Positions 8,226-17,427 of a stretch of DNA of 64,000 bases are shown here, piece by piece. Location: contig NZ_FCOA02000029.1 in assembly GCF_001544875.2 (NCBI RefSeq), forward strand, positions 23,496-87,495, written 5' to 3'. This DNA comes from Caballeronia hypogeia. GTDB taxonomy: Bacteria; Pseudomonadota; Gammaproteobacteria; Burkholderiales; Burkholderiaceae. How positions within the stretch are numbered: position 1 is the first letter of the stretch; each line of letters starts with the position of its first letter. The notes below the pieces were generated by a model that was not told the origin of the DNA, made no database searches, and worked only from the letters and a program-made list of their open reading frames with translations. Made by a program: the position numbers and the translations under genes.

Positions 8226-10936
8226 TTACTTGAGAAACCCTCGCTGGCGCGCGACGGCGATCGCGGCGTAGCGGCTCGACACCTCCAGCTTGTCCAGGAT
8301 GTTCTTGACGTTCCATTTCACTGTCCCGAAGGTAATGTTGAGCGTCAGCGCAATCCGCTTGTTTGACATTGCCTGCGCCATCAGCCCCATGATTTCCAGT
8401 TCGCGGGGCGTCAGGATAGCGCGCTGTACCTCGGGACCGTCCCGGTCCGCCGGCACGGGTTCCGGCGGCGGACTTTCGGGCACCGCTCTGGCGAATAGGT
8501 CGACGAGATACTGCTTAGCCGCTGGCTGCAGGTCGAGTTCATCCCGGAAGCGCTCAAGCAGCTCACCAACATCTTCCCATTCGTCGAGGATCGTGCGCAC
8601 CAGACCGAGTGTGGCGGCGGTTTGCAGCGCTTGCGCGAGGCAGTGTCGGACGTCTTCATCCTGGCCCAGGCCGTCGTGCGCAACGGCGCAAAGCAGGGCC
8701 GTTCTGACCAGGATCCGGCCACGGCCGTATTTCTCTGCGAAATCACGCACTTTGGACAAGGCATCGAGCGCGTCCGTGGGGTTGCAATCGACCAGCGCCA
8801 GGCGTGCGCGTGCCATTGCCACGATGGCGAGTATCTCCGCATGCGACCCCGTCGCATGCTGGTATTGCGCCCCCAGCGCCTTCAGTTTCGACGCGCGCTC
8901 GGCGGCGCGCAAGCGATCGCCCATCGCGAGAAGAATCGTCAATTGCTCCGCAACCATGTACGCTTCCGCGCGATCCAGCCCGTGAATGTGGAAGTGATTG
9001 GTCTGCTTTTCGAGAAAGGCGAGCGCGAGCTCCGGCGATGCGCGCAAGACATCCAATTGCGCGCGGGTCAGCGAGGCCCTTATCATGACGTCCGGCGTCG
9101 ACGAACGCACGAGGCCAGGGCGATTGGCCAGAACTTCCAGCGCGTCGTCCGGACGGTCCAACTCGTAGTACACGTCGCCTAGCGTGGCAGCGCACACATT
9201 GGCGGGGATCGACAAGCGTCCGTAGGTGGTTTCCGCGCGGATCAGGACATCCGCGCCGATGCGCTCGGCTTCCCGCGCGTTGCCTTCCATCAGGTACATC
9301 TGCGCGCGAAGGCTCTCGAACCCCAATGCCATATCGGTGTCGCGGTCCTCGGGCCTGACCGGGTGGTCGTCATAGATTTTTCGCACGTCGTCATAACGGC
9401 CGTAGGACATGTAGCCCACCGCGAGCCCGGCCAGACTGAGGTAGTGCAGGGAGCGATTATCGAACGACACCTTGTACAAGGGTTCGAGCAACTCAATTAC
9501 TCGCTTCATGTCGTCGCGGTGCATGGCGACGCTCGCGTCCATCAACGTGAGCTTGGACGAAATGGCGGGATTCTTTACCGCGTCGGTCCGACGGATCTCT
9601 TCCAGCCATCGTTCCGCCTTGTCCGGCCTGCCGGAGTATGCGTACGTCAGACAGCCCAACAAGAAAAGCTTGGGATGGGCGAACAGCGTTTCCTGCGGCA
9701 GCCTGTCGAGAAGATGCAGCATCGGGCTTATATAGTCCATGCTCCAGGTCGCGGGAGTGGCTTTCTCCATCGCATCGACCGCATATTCGAGGTCTCCGCC
9801 GAGATTCGCGTGGCGCAAGGCCTCGACGAGAATGTCGTGCTCGGCGAACCATCGGCTCGCACGCCTGTGGATAGCTTCAACCTTGTCGTGTCCTTGTCGC
9901 GGCAGCCGCTGTGCGAGAAACTCGCCGAAGAGCGGATGAAAGCGATACCAGGGTAACTCGTCGTCGATGTCGATACGGAAGATCAGCAGATTTTCGTCCT
10001 CGGCACGCTTGATCATTTCGGACGCTTGGGGGTTTTCTGCGACATATTCAGCGAGTTCGGCATTGAAGCGCCGCAATACCGAAATCTTCTCCATGAACTC
10101 GATCAAGTCAGCGGGCAGATACGCAACGACATCTTCGACGAGATAAGTCTGGAGATCAGTTGATTTCCACAGCAATGTCCGCAGCTTGGAGCGCTTCGAG
10201 GGATGAATTCGCAGCATCGTGGCGATTGGCTGCAGACTCGCTGGCCAGCCACCCGTCAGATCGTGTATAAGATGCACCTCGTCGGCATTTAGCTTCGGCG
10301 AACTGAGATTCTGTTCAAGGAAGTGTCGCGTCTCATCCACGGTGAAAGGCAGCGCCTTGAAATCGATCTCCAGCAACTGTCCTTGCATGCGTAGGCGCCC
10401 AAGGTCGAGTTGCGGCGTTGAACGAGAAGAGATGACGAGGTGCAGGTTCGCCGGGCAGTGATCCAGCAGTTTCTGCATCAGCCGGTACGTGGCGGGTGAC
10501 TCCGCGTGATGATAGTTGTCGATCAGCAGAAAAGCTCCTTGCCGACCGCCTCCGCCTCCGTGGTGACGACCGCAACCGTTGCTTCCATCGACTGCGTGCT
10601 GCCATCCGTGAGCAAGCCTCCGTCGTCGCAAGGGACGCCGAGGCGCTGCAGAGCAGCAAGCAGGTAGGAATGGAAGCTCGAGAACTGGCCGTCGTCGTGG
10701 CTCAGCGATAGCCACGCCACGTCGATTCCCGCTGTCATCAATTTTTGCCGCCATTGCGCAAGCAGGATGGTTTTTCCGAACCCGGCGCTCCCGGTAACAA
10801 GTGTCGCAGTGCAATGCTGGCCTTCATGCAGACGCGCCAGTAGATGGGTGCGAGGGATGTGGCGCGTACTAATACGCGGCGGCGAGAATTTCGTCGCGAC
10901 GAAAAGATTCCCGGAACGAATCGCGGACGGTGGCAT
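8226..10936 (-). pseudogene. MalT/AcoK-type LuxR-family ATPase regulator, frameshifted
   Basis: A large STAND-type regulator of about 900 residues, read in two frames. The N-terminal piece (10936 down to about 10530) has the family opening FVATKFSPPRISTRHIPRT and the P-loop TGSAGFGKTILLAQW. The rest (about 10535 to 8226) continues with LLIDNYHHAESPAT, winged-helix and TPR-like repeats, and ends in a LuxR HTH (LTPRELEIMGLMAQAMSNKR). The two frames meet at an A4 run (10530-10533). One extra A there restores a continuous KELFLLIDNYHH. The break is either a real one-base deletion, a sequencing error in the run, or, less likely, programmed -1 slippage. Both parts otherwise lack stops, so the lesion is recent or artefactual. 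Likely regulator of the convergent acyl-CoA operon. Confidence 0.85.
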
Positions 10937-11222
10937 GCTGATTTAAAGAACAGGGGTAAAGGGAATGCTCAGTGTCACGCGGACCGGCGCGAAACCGCGA
11001 GATCAGTCGCTTGCGTGCTCTCGATGTCGATCATACTAAATCTCTGATGTCTCGACACCCTGTAGTGCAGTGGGCACGAAAATCCGTCCGAAGAGGGAGG
11101 GGCGGGGCTTCGGGATTTGAGCAACAGGCGGAGGGGTCGCTAGACGTAAATGGATCGGCGCTTACTGTCACAGCGCGTTCACGACTCGCGTTTCTGCGGA
11201 CAAATCGAGGCTCACCGCGTCG

Positions 11223-11690
11223 TCAGGCCGGGGAGGGGCCAGCGCCGCCAAGGTTGCCACAAAAAACGTTATAAAAACCGTCCACCGGACTGGTTTTCAG
11301 GACCACGGCGTAGTTGCCAGAGCGAAGCTGCGCCATCGGGACTGGCACGCTTTTCCACATCCTCATCGGCACGAGGTCACCGACTCTTGCGTGCTGATTC
11401 AGTTCGAACTCCGGTGCGGGTCCCAATTGCTCGCACGTGCCTGCGTAGATGTATGAATAGAGGCGCGCCGGCAGGGCGACGTGTGACGGGAGTCCGCTGA
11501 CGAACAGGACAATTTGCATGGTCGTGGCACTGGTCGGGACCAGGGTAGCCACTGCGACCCTTCCCGCATTTTGCGACGTCGCGGAAAGGTGAATATTGAC
11601 CAGTTCGTCGCGTTGACCTGCCATTGCGACACCTGATAGTGCAGCGAGTCCGAGTACCGCGAACCACGTGGATCGTGCGTTGATGTTCAT
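11223..11690 (-). CDS. Exported hypothetical protein
   Basis: A 155-residue protein with a clear Sec signal peptide (MNINARSTWFAVLG, hydrophobic core, cleavage near AMA-GQ). The mature part is beta-rich with two cysteines (TCEQLG and VFCGNLGG) that could pair in the periplasm. I recognise no family. An upstream in-frame extension to 12053 exists but has no export signal; the ATG at 11690 is preceded by AGGAGGCGAATA, a near-perfect ribosome binding site. Stands alone between the regulator and the toxin-antitoxin pair. Confidence 0.72.
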   Translation of the reverse strand: MNINARSTWFAVLGLAALSGVAMAGQRDELVNIHLSATSQNAGRVAVATLVPTSATTMQIVLFVSGLPSHVALPARLYSYIYAGTCEQLGPAPEFELNQHARVGDLVPMRMWKSVPVPMAQLRSGNYAVVLKTSPVDGFYNVFCGNLGGAGPSPA

Positions 11691-12140
11691 TATTCGCCTC
11701 CTGCTTACAATTCGTGCTGTTCGCGCGTACCTAGTCAAATATAGGCAGTTTATGGCAATTTGGCACTCGTCGAAAAAGGAGGCTCCAAGGCTTTGGCGGT
11801 CAGCGCTTTTCAGCACTCCCCGCCCGGTTCTGTACAGGCTAGCGAGTTCGATGGGGCCGGGCGGGCCGCGATCGAATGGGGGCGGGAGCGAGTGTTGACA
11901 CGAACCGACGCACTCGAAAGAGCGCCTCAGGAAAGTCGCGACGTCTAGCTTAAACGCTCGTTTCGCTGCGTGCAGTAGGTCGACGCTATCGTAACGTGGG
12001 GTCATGCACAAACAACGTGGAAGACTTTTAGGTTTCCTATTCATTGAACACAACGAACATCTCCAACGATGACAGAATAGCCATACTAATAAACTTATAG
12101 AGTTGCTTGAGGCGAGCCCGTGCCGGCGCTTTCCGGTGAG
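11691..12140. other. 450-bp intergenic stretch
   Basis: No convincing gene on either strand. It contains the promoter side of the exported protein (minus strand) and the 3' side of the AbiEii-like gene. The open frame extending the exported protein upstream through this region reads as non-coding. Confidence 0.6.
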
Positions 12141-13091
12141 TTACGGATGTGTGGTCCTGGCCGGTTTCTGAACGGAAACGACCGCCGCTTGCCCGTTGTG
12201 GTAGCGTATCCGGAGCAGTTCGTCGCCCGATTGAGCGTTGCGGCCCAGCTGTTCAATATTGTGAACGACTGCCTCATGGAGTCCAATACCCTGTACCACG
12301 TGTTGCTCGGTGCGGTAGATAATTCGGCCGCAGTACTCGCCTCGAGTCGTATCGATTTGCTGCAATGTAAGACCACGGTCCGAGACGAATGACTCGGCCT
12401 CGTTCACAGACCTCTGTCGAACTGCTCGCAACTCTGCAAAGAATGTCCGCACGACCTCAACCGCATGCTCAAATGTTGGCGAATAATTCAACATCTCGAT
12501 TGCGGCGAAGCGCTCTTTCATTGCGGGTGGGGGCGCATCGAGGGCAGCAGCAAAAGCCTCCAGATGACGGTATATGTACGGCCTCGCAAGCTCCAGCGCA
12601 TCGGACTCCCGCTCTGCGACCATCGACAGATCAAAAAGGTCGCGCGCGGTTCCTTGATTTCCCCGGTGATACATTTTCTTTGCAATGATTTCCGCAGCAG
12701 TCTCTACGCGGACGGGACGCTGGAAAAGCTCCCAAGTGTCGAAGGCATATGCGTCAGGTAGCAGATTAGGCGACGCAACGAAGTCGATTTCGCCATCTTC
12801 CAAATGCAATTTCACGAAATTCGCCGCTTCCGTGTATTGCGAATCGCAGAGGGCGTCGGCGACGTCGCTCAGGCGCGGCGTCACGTATCCAAGCGCCTGC
12901 GGATCGGACACGAAAAAATCAATGTCCTTGCTGTTGCGGTGTCCGTACCGCAGCATCAGGACGGTGCCCCCACCAAACGTGAAAAATGGGTTGGGCACGC
13001 CACCGTGCTTCGAAATTTCATCGACAAGCATCAGGGCCTTAGGGAGCAAGGACTCCCAGAGACCCGCCGGCAGCTCTTTCGGCTGGGTCAT
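12141..13091 (-). CDS. AbiEii/AbiGii-like nucleotidyltransferase toxin with C-terminal KfrB-like domain
   Basis: A 316-residue protein. Residues about 35-60 carry the minimal nucleotidyltransferase signature GGGTVLMLRYGHRNSKDIDFF (Gly-rich loop then D-x-D), followed by RDLFDLSMVAERE as in AbiEii/AbiGii toxins that transfer nucleotides to RNA or protein. Residues about 250-310 (GEYCGRIIYRTEQHVVQ, HNIEQLG, IRYHNGQAAVV) resemble the KfrB domain found in plasmid proteins; that fusion is unusual. The ATG at 13091 overlaps the antitoxin stop as ATGA, showing translational coupling; a GTG six bases upstream is the alternative start. Family knowledge supports toxin function; the KfrB match is by eye. 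Confidence 0.78.
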   Translation of the reverse strand: MTQPKELPAGLWESLLPKALMLVDEISKHGGVPNPFFTFGGGTVLMLRYGHRNSKDIDFFVSDPQALGYVTPRLSDVADALCDSQYTEAANFVKLHLEDGEIDFVASPNLLPDAYAFDTWELFQRPVRVETAAEIIAKKMYHRGNQGTARDLFDLSMVAERESDALELARPYIYRHLEAFAAALDAPPPAMKERFAAIEMLNYSPTFEHAVEVVRTFFAELRAVRQRSVNEAESFVSDRGLTLQQIDTTRGEYCGRIIYRTEQHVVQGIGLHEAVVHNIEQLGRNAQSGDELLRIRYHNGQAAVVSVQKPARTTHP

Positions 13092-13576
13092 GCCCACAGA
13101 TCCTTACGGTTGATCGAGTGCAGCTGGGCGAGGCGCGTGACATTGGCCCATATCTCGGACGGCGCGCGGTGCTCCATCTGAGCGGCTTCCTCAACGGCCA
13201 TTACCACGTAATCGAGCGGCGACTCGTCAAGAAAGTGGCCGACGTGTGCCTCGAAGCCCGATGGCACTTCGGCCGTGGCCAGCGCCCGTTCCAACATTTC
13301 CGCCGACAGTTCGCCGCGATAGCTTACGCTGGCGTTTTTTGCGGCCATCCATAAGCCGCGCTTGCGCTTTCGTGCGTCGACGTTCGGGGAAAACGACAGC
13401 CCGAGCACCCCCAAGGTCCGTGTGACCCGTTCAAAACCAAGGTCTTGCAAGGTGCCAGCTTCCAGCGCCTGGATCGTGCGACGAGACAGGCCAGCCATTT
13501 TCGCCAGACGCTCTTGTGTCAAGCCAAGCGACCGCCGCCGTGCGCTGATGGTCTTGCCGAGTGAGCGAATGTCCAT
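13088..13576 (-). CDS. XRE-family HTH antitoxin
   Basis: A 162-residue protein with an N-terminal helix-turn-helix of the Xre type (LGLTQERLAKMAGLSRRTIQ, then LEAGTLQDLGFERVTRTLG) and a C-terminal helical part that would contact the toxin. The start at 13576 follows GGAGGCCAAC; an in-frame upstream start at 13642 lies inside the operator and is rejected. It overlaps the nucleotidyltransferase gene by 4 bp (ATGA), the normal antitoxin-first order. The palindrome at 13611-13636 just upstream is a candidate autoregulatory operator. Confidence 0.82.
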   Translation of the reverse strand: MDIRSLGKTISARRRSLGLTQERLAKMAGLSRRTIQALEAGTLQDLGFERVTRTLGVLGLSFSPNVDARKRKRGLWMAAKNASVSYRGELSAEMLERALATAEVPSGFEAHVGHFLDESPLDYVVMAVEEAAQMEHRAPSEIWANVTRLAQLHSINRKDLWA

Positions 13577-13610
13577 GTTGGCCTCCGCTCCAATTATAAG
13601 CCGAAGCGTC

Positions 13611-13636
13611 AAAAGGCGCAAAATTTTGCGCTTTTC
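13611..13636. promoter_or_regulatory. Palindromic operator upstream of XRE antitoxin
   Basis: A perfect 16-bp palindrome GCGCAAAATTTTGCGC (13616-13631) with imperfect A/T-rich extensions, 35 bp upstream of the antitoxin ATG. Position and symmetry fit autorepression by the Xre protein. Binding is inferred. Confidence 0.65.
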
Positions 13637-14165
13637 GTCCACGTCGGTACAGCCCGACGTAGCGCGCTCAGGGCGGCTGTATGATGTCTGAGCGCCGCTT
13701 CATGGCTAAAAAGCGGCATGCGGTAGGCTTTTCATTTAGCACCTGATTCAGCCACTCGAGGACTGCGGTGCATGATTTGATCAATCCAATTCGCGCAAAC
13801 TTTGTATTTATCGAAAATAAATCATGCGACGAGGTCACGCGCGGTGTCGGCGCACGGTGTTGTGTTAGCTACATACTAAAAAGACGATAAATTAATTTAT
13901 GTAAAGTTAAGATGGTCCACAGGGCCCTGCGGCTGTTGATTTGGTCGCGCCGGACGCCCGTCCGTACAGTCCTGCAGCAGCGTTCGCTGACTCCATTGGT
14001 CGACCCAAGAGCCCAAATCAGTCCTTCTCGTCATCACCGCCCGTGATGATGTTGATATTGGGTGGTTCGTTGATCAGCATCTGACGGCCTCATAGACTGC
14101 ATCCACACCGACAACTCTTAATAGGAGACACGGCGTGGGAAGGCGACGACCCGCGCTCTTGGACC
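13637..14165. other. Intergenic promoter region before glycoside operon
   Basis: About 530 bp without a gene. It holds an inverted repeat ACGTCGG/CCGACGT (13641-13660), the TTTGATCAAT site (13776-13785) and an AT-rich stretch at about 13790-13910 that is the most likely promoter area for the operon starting at 14166. Confidence 0.6.
13776..13785. promoter_or_regulatory. TTTGATCAAT site A, candidate LysR-regulator site
   Basis: TTTGATCAAT lies 380 bp upstream of the glycoside operon. The same 10-mer recurs in both other LysR-associated promoters of the window (24090-24099 reverse, 27247-27256 forward). The core TTGATCAA is a perfect palindrome. Role inferred from recurrence only. Confidence 0.45.
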
Positions 14166-15542
14166 ATGGAACAGTCCCTTAATAGCCCGGCGGCGGAACC
14201 CCAGGCGCTCTCGATGGGTGAGAAGTTGAGCTACGGAGCGGGAGAAATCGCTTCGAACATTGCCTGGAACATGGTGACGGGCTTTCTCCTCTTCTATTAC
14301 AGCGATGTAGCGCTGCTGCCCGTTGCCGCACTGGGCGGCTTGATGCTGGTGACGCGAGTGCTCGACGCAATCTTCGACCCGATGGTCGGGATTATCGTGG
14401 ACCGCACATCCAGCCGTTACGGGAAAGCGCGTCCTTACCTCCTCTATGCCACGGTTCCGTTCGGCATTCTTTGCGTCGCGACCTTTTCCGTTCCGGAGCT
14501 CTCCCCCGTCGGGAAGCTGGCTTACGCATACGTCACGCTGACGCTTCTCGGCTTGCTGTACTCGCTGCTCTACATCCCCTATAGCGCGCTGCTTCCCTTG
14601 ATGACGCGCAATCCAGCCGAGAAAAACCAGCTCGGGAGTTTCCGCTCGATGGGGACTTCTCTTGCGTCGATCTTTGTCTACGGCTTGACCATGCCCATCG
14701 TGGGCTACGTCGGCGCTGGCAACCGTCAGCACGGTTTCACTGTGGCCGCCGTGATCATGGCCTCGATTTCGGCCTTGCTGTATCTGCTCGTTTTCCGCAA
14801 GTGCAGGGAGCGCACGCAAACCTCTCAGGTGGTCCAGCGCGTTCCGGTCAAGACGAGTATTGCGCAGATGTTCAGCAATCGAGTCTGGCGCATTGTCTTC
14901 ATTATGGCGCTGCTCATCTTTATCAAGCTGGGTGTCTTGGTATCGAGCGTCGCCTACTTCACGAAGGACGTGCTTCAGATGCCGTGGATGATCTCGGTGC
15001 TGTTGCCGTTGCTCTCCGTGGCGATTCTAATTGGCGGATTCTCCGCGGGTCTCTTCTTCAAGCGCTACAACAAACGAGTCGGCAACATCGCCGCGATCGC
15101 GATTTCGATCCTACTTACGCTTGCCATGCCGTTCTTCCAGGCACAAGCAGGGGTGTTTATCGCGCTCTTCGTGCTGTCCAACATCGTAACGGGAGTTCAA
15201 GCGGCCACGACTTTCGTGATGATGGCGGATGCCGTCGAAGTTCACGAGATGAAGTTCAATAATCGTGCGGACGGCCTCGTCGTGTCCAGCGTCAGCTTCG
15301 GGATCAAGGTTGGCATGGCGGTCGGTACCGCATTGACCGCATTTGCGCTCGGCTGGGCTGGTTACAACCCAGCAGACCTCACCCACAAAACGTCTTCGGT
15401 AGTCGCTTCTCTCTTCTACGTAACACCCGTTGTCCTGATGATTCTGCAGGTCATCTGCCTGTCGTTTTACCGATACGACGAAGTGCGAGCATCGCGTAAC
15501 CACAATGCGATGCAAGGAGAGGGCGCACCAAAGGCGCTCTGA
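14166..15542 (+). CDS. GPH-family (MelB-like) sugar:cation symporter
   Basis: A 458-residue membrane protein with about 12 transmembrane segments of the glycoside-pentoside-hexuronide:cation symporter family. The N-terminal GEKLSYGAGEIASN and RVLDAIFDPMVGIIVDRT with the conserved Asp residues after TM2 are typical of the family, as is FRSMGTSLASI. Members import glycosides, pentosides or glucuronides with Na+ or H+. As first gene of the operon to 21967 it likely brings in the glycoside handled by the next genes. The ATG at 14166 has no strong ribosome binding site; no better in-frame start is visible. Confidence 0.88.
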   Translation: MEQSLNSPAAEPQALSMGEKLSYGAGEIASNIAWNMVTGFLLFYYSDVALLPVAALGGLMLVTRVLDAIFDPMVGIIVDRTSSRYGKARPYLLYATVPFGILCVATFSVPELSPVGKLAYAYVTLTLLGLLYSLLYIPYSALLPLMTRNPAEKNQLGSFRSMGTSLASIFVYGLTMPIVGYVGAGNRQHGFTVAAVIMASISALLYLLVFRKCRERTQTSQVVQRVPVKTSIAQMFSNRVWRIVFIMALLIFIKLGVLVSSVAYFTKDVLQMPWMISVLLPLLSVAILIGGFSAGLFFKRYNKRVGNIAAIAISILLTLAMPFFQAQAGVFIALFVLSNIVTGVQAATTFVMMADAVEVHEMKFNNRADGLVVSSVSFGIKVGMAVGTALTAFALGWAGYNPADLTHKTSSVVASLFYVTPVVLMILQVICLSFYRYDEVRASRNHNAMQGEGAPKAL

Positions 15543-15568
15543 GTTGAAAATTTTAGGAACACTTGATC

Positions 15569-15946
15569 ATGATGAAAAATCGCGTAGTGAGCGATAACGG
15601 ACTGCGAGCCACGGAAACGGGCTTCGCGATTGACGTGAGACTGCCTTGGTATCGCTCGCTTCCCTTGTCGACTGTCGATGTCGCCGAAATCTCCTTGAAC
15701 GGCGAAACCATTGCTCTTGAGGACGTCACCTTCGAGCTCGATGGTGAGTGCATCAAACCGACCGAACTTCGTTCATTGACGGACCGCTGGTGGTACGTAC
15801 TCGACTCGGCATTCCTTCATGTCAAACATGCACCCATGCAACCGGGGACCGCGCACAACGTTGCAGTGACGCTGGCCGTACGTCCCCCGTACATCAAGGG
15901 GCTTGTCCGACTCACCAAAACTGAAAAGCGCCTGGTCGCGAACTGA
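15569..15946 (+). CDS. DUF6379 / C-glycoside deglycosidase small (beta) subunit-like
   Basis: A 125-residue all-beta protein. The opening NRVVSDNGLRATETGFAIDV, the LPWYRSLPLS segment and TDRWWYVLDSAFL are the pattern I associate with the small subunit of C-glycoside deglycosidases (the CarC/DgpB type). These pair with a TIM-barrel subunit and cleave 3-oxo-C-glycosides. The partner follows 21 bp downstream. The start at 15569 follows AGGAACACTTGATC; 15572 is equally possible. Assigned from remembered family features, with the gene pair as the main support. Confidence 0.72.
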   Translation: MMKNRVVSDNGLRATETGFAIDVRLPWYRSLPLSTVDVAEISLNGETIALEDVTFELDGECIKPTELRSLTDRWWYVLDSAFLHVKHAPMQPGTAHNVAVTLAVRPPYIKGLVRLTKTEKRLVAN

Positions 15947-15967
15947 CCTGAACGAAGGAGCATTGAG

Positions 15968-16987
15968 ATGGAAAAACAAACCAAAGGTCTGCGACTCGGC
16001 ACCACGCTGTACAGCCTGACAACCCAATTCCATGGGCGCGAATACACGTTCGATCAACTCGTGCGCAAGGTTGCGGCCGAGAACCTCGGCCCCGGGCTCG
16101 AAGTGGTCGGCTTTCAGAGTATTCGCGGATTCCCTTCTGTCAGTGACGAGTTCGCCGAGCACTTTCGCGCCCTCATTGAAGAGACGGGTCTTGAGCCGTC
16201 CTGCCTCGGCATTAATGCCGACTTCCGGATCTCGCGCGATCAAGACATGTCGGTCGCAGAACTGGTCGAGTATCACGAGCGGCAGCTTCACGCCGCTGCG
16301 AAACTTGGATTCCCGGTTGTTCGATATCAGTACCCTGCAGGACCTGAAGTCATCGAACGTCTCGTGCCGCTCGCTGAGCGTCTCGGCGTCAAGCTCGGCC
16401 TGGAGGTTCACGCACCTCATCACGTGCAGCATCCGGACGTGCTCGCTTTCCGGGAGATGTACGAACGCGTTGGGTCGCCTTACCTTGGGTTCATTCCGGA
16501 CTTCGGCGCCTCCGCACGGGCCGTTCCTCCGAGCTTTATCACGTATTTCCGCGAACTCGGCATCCCGGAGTCGTTGATCCAACTGGCGCTCGAACACTGG
16601 AATGGAGAAGGCGAGGCCTATCCTCGCCGGGACAAATTTCAGGCCGAAGCACGTGCGCTCAACGCCGACGAACGCTTCATCACCGAGATCAGCATCATAT
16701 TCGGGCTCTTCTCGAGGCAAGACCCGCAAGCGTGGATCGAGATCATGCCGCAGGTGGTTCACATTCATGGCAAGTTCTTCGACTTCGCCGAGGACGGCAC
16801 GGAAGTATCAGTGGACTATGACCGGATCCTTCCCATTTTCGTCAATGCAGGATTCAACGGCTACATGTCGAGCGAATATGAAGGCCATATGTGGACCGAC
16901 TCAGACGGATTCGACAAGCTGCGCCGTCATCATGCACTTGCCCGTCGGGTTTTGAATGACCTTCAAGAAGTTGAGCCGGTTCGTTAA
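15968..16987 (+). CDS. TIM-barrel isomerase-like protein, C-glycoside deglycosidase large (alpha) subunit-like
   Basis: A 339-residue xylose-isomerase-like TIM barrel. The metal-binding set is visible: Glu146 in GLEVHAPH, Asp178 in FIPDFGAS, His265/267 in VHIHGKFFDF and Glu303 in SSEYEGH. Paired with the preceding small beta protein it matches the two-subunit C-glycoside deglycosidases, in which the metal site helps abstract a proton from a 3-keto sugar to break the C-C (or C-O) glycosidic bond by beta-elimination. A plain sugar isomerase is the alternative. The start follows GAAGGAGCATTGAG, a strong ribosome binding site. Confidence 0.75.
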   Translation: MEKQTKGLRLGTTLYSLTTQFHGREYTFDQLVRKVAAENLGPGLEVVGFQSIRGFPSVSDEFAEHFRALIEETGLEPSCLGINADFRISRDQDMSVAELVEYHERQLHAAAKLGFPVVRYQYPAGPEVIERLVPLAERLGVKLGLEVHAPHHVQHPDVLAFREMYERVGSPYLGFIPDFGASARAVPPSFITYFRELGIPESLIQLALEHWNGEGEAYPRRDKFQAEARALNADERFITEISIIFGLFSRQDPQAWIEIMPQVVHIHGKFFDFAEDGTEVSVDYDRILPIFVNAGFNGYMSSEYEGHMWTDSDGFDKLRRHHALARRVLNDLQEVEPVR

Positions 16988-17044
16988 ATAGTACACGTAT
17001 TGCATGAATCGATTTGGTAGTCAGTTACAAGGAAGAGGGATGTT

Positions 17045-17422
17045 ATGCGTTTTGCGGTAGTTTTAATCTCGACAATGGCAGCGTTTGCGACGCATGCGGC
17101 TCAGGCCGAGTCCGGCGACATAACCGCAGGGAAAGCGGCCTTCACGCGATGCGCAGCGTGCCACTCGATTACTCCGGGCGTCAATCTCGTGGGTCCGCCG
17201 CTTGCAGGGGTTGTGGGTCGCAAGGTGGGCTCAATAGCCAATTTCCGATACTCACCAGCGTTGTCTTCGGCGCACGAGGCCTGGACGCCGGAACGACTCT
17301 CAGCATGGTTGGCCGACCCGGCGAAGATGTATCCCGGCAACAGGATGCCCTTTAACGTCCAGAACGAAAAGGACCGTCGCGACCTCGTTGCGTACCTTGC
17401 GTCCCTCTCTTCAACGAAATAA
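17045..17422 (+). CDS. Periplasmic class I cytochrome c
   Basis: A 125-residue protein with a signal peptide (MRFAVVLISTMAAFATHAAQA) and one c-type heme site CAACH (Cys36-His40); the axial Met is Met101 in NRMPFNV. It is a small soluble c552/c550-like electron carrier of the periplasm. Its place between the deglycosidase and the GMC dehydrogenase genes suggests it accepts electrons from the FAD dehydrogenase at 20285 and passes them to the respiratory chain, as in other three-component sugar dehydrogenases. Confidence 0.88.
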   Translation: MRFAVVLISTMAAFATHAAQAESGDITAGKAAFTRCAACHSITPGVNLVGPPLAGVVGRKVGSIANFRYSPALSSAHEAWTPERLSAWLADPAKMYPGNRMPFNVQNEKDRRDLVAYLASLSSTK

Positions 17423-17427
17423 GTCGG

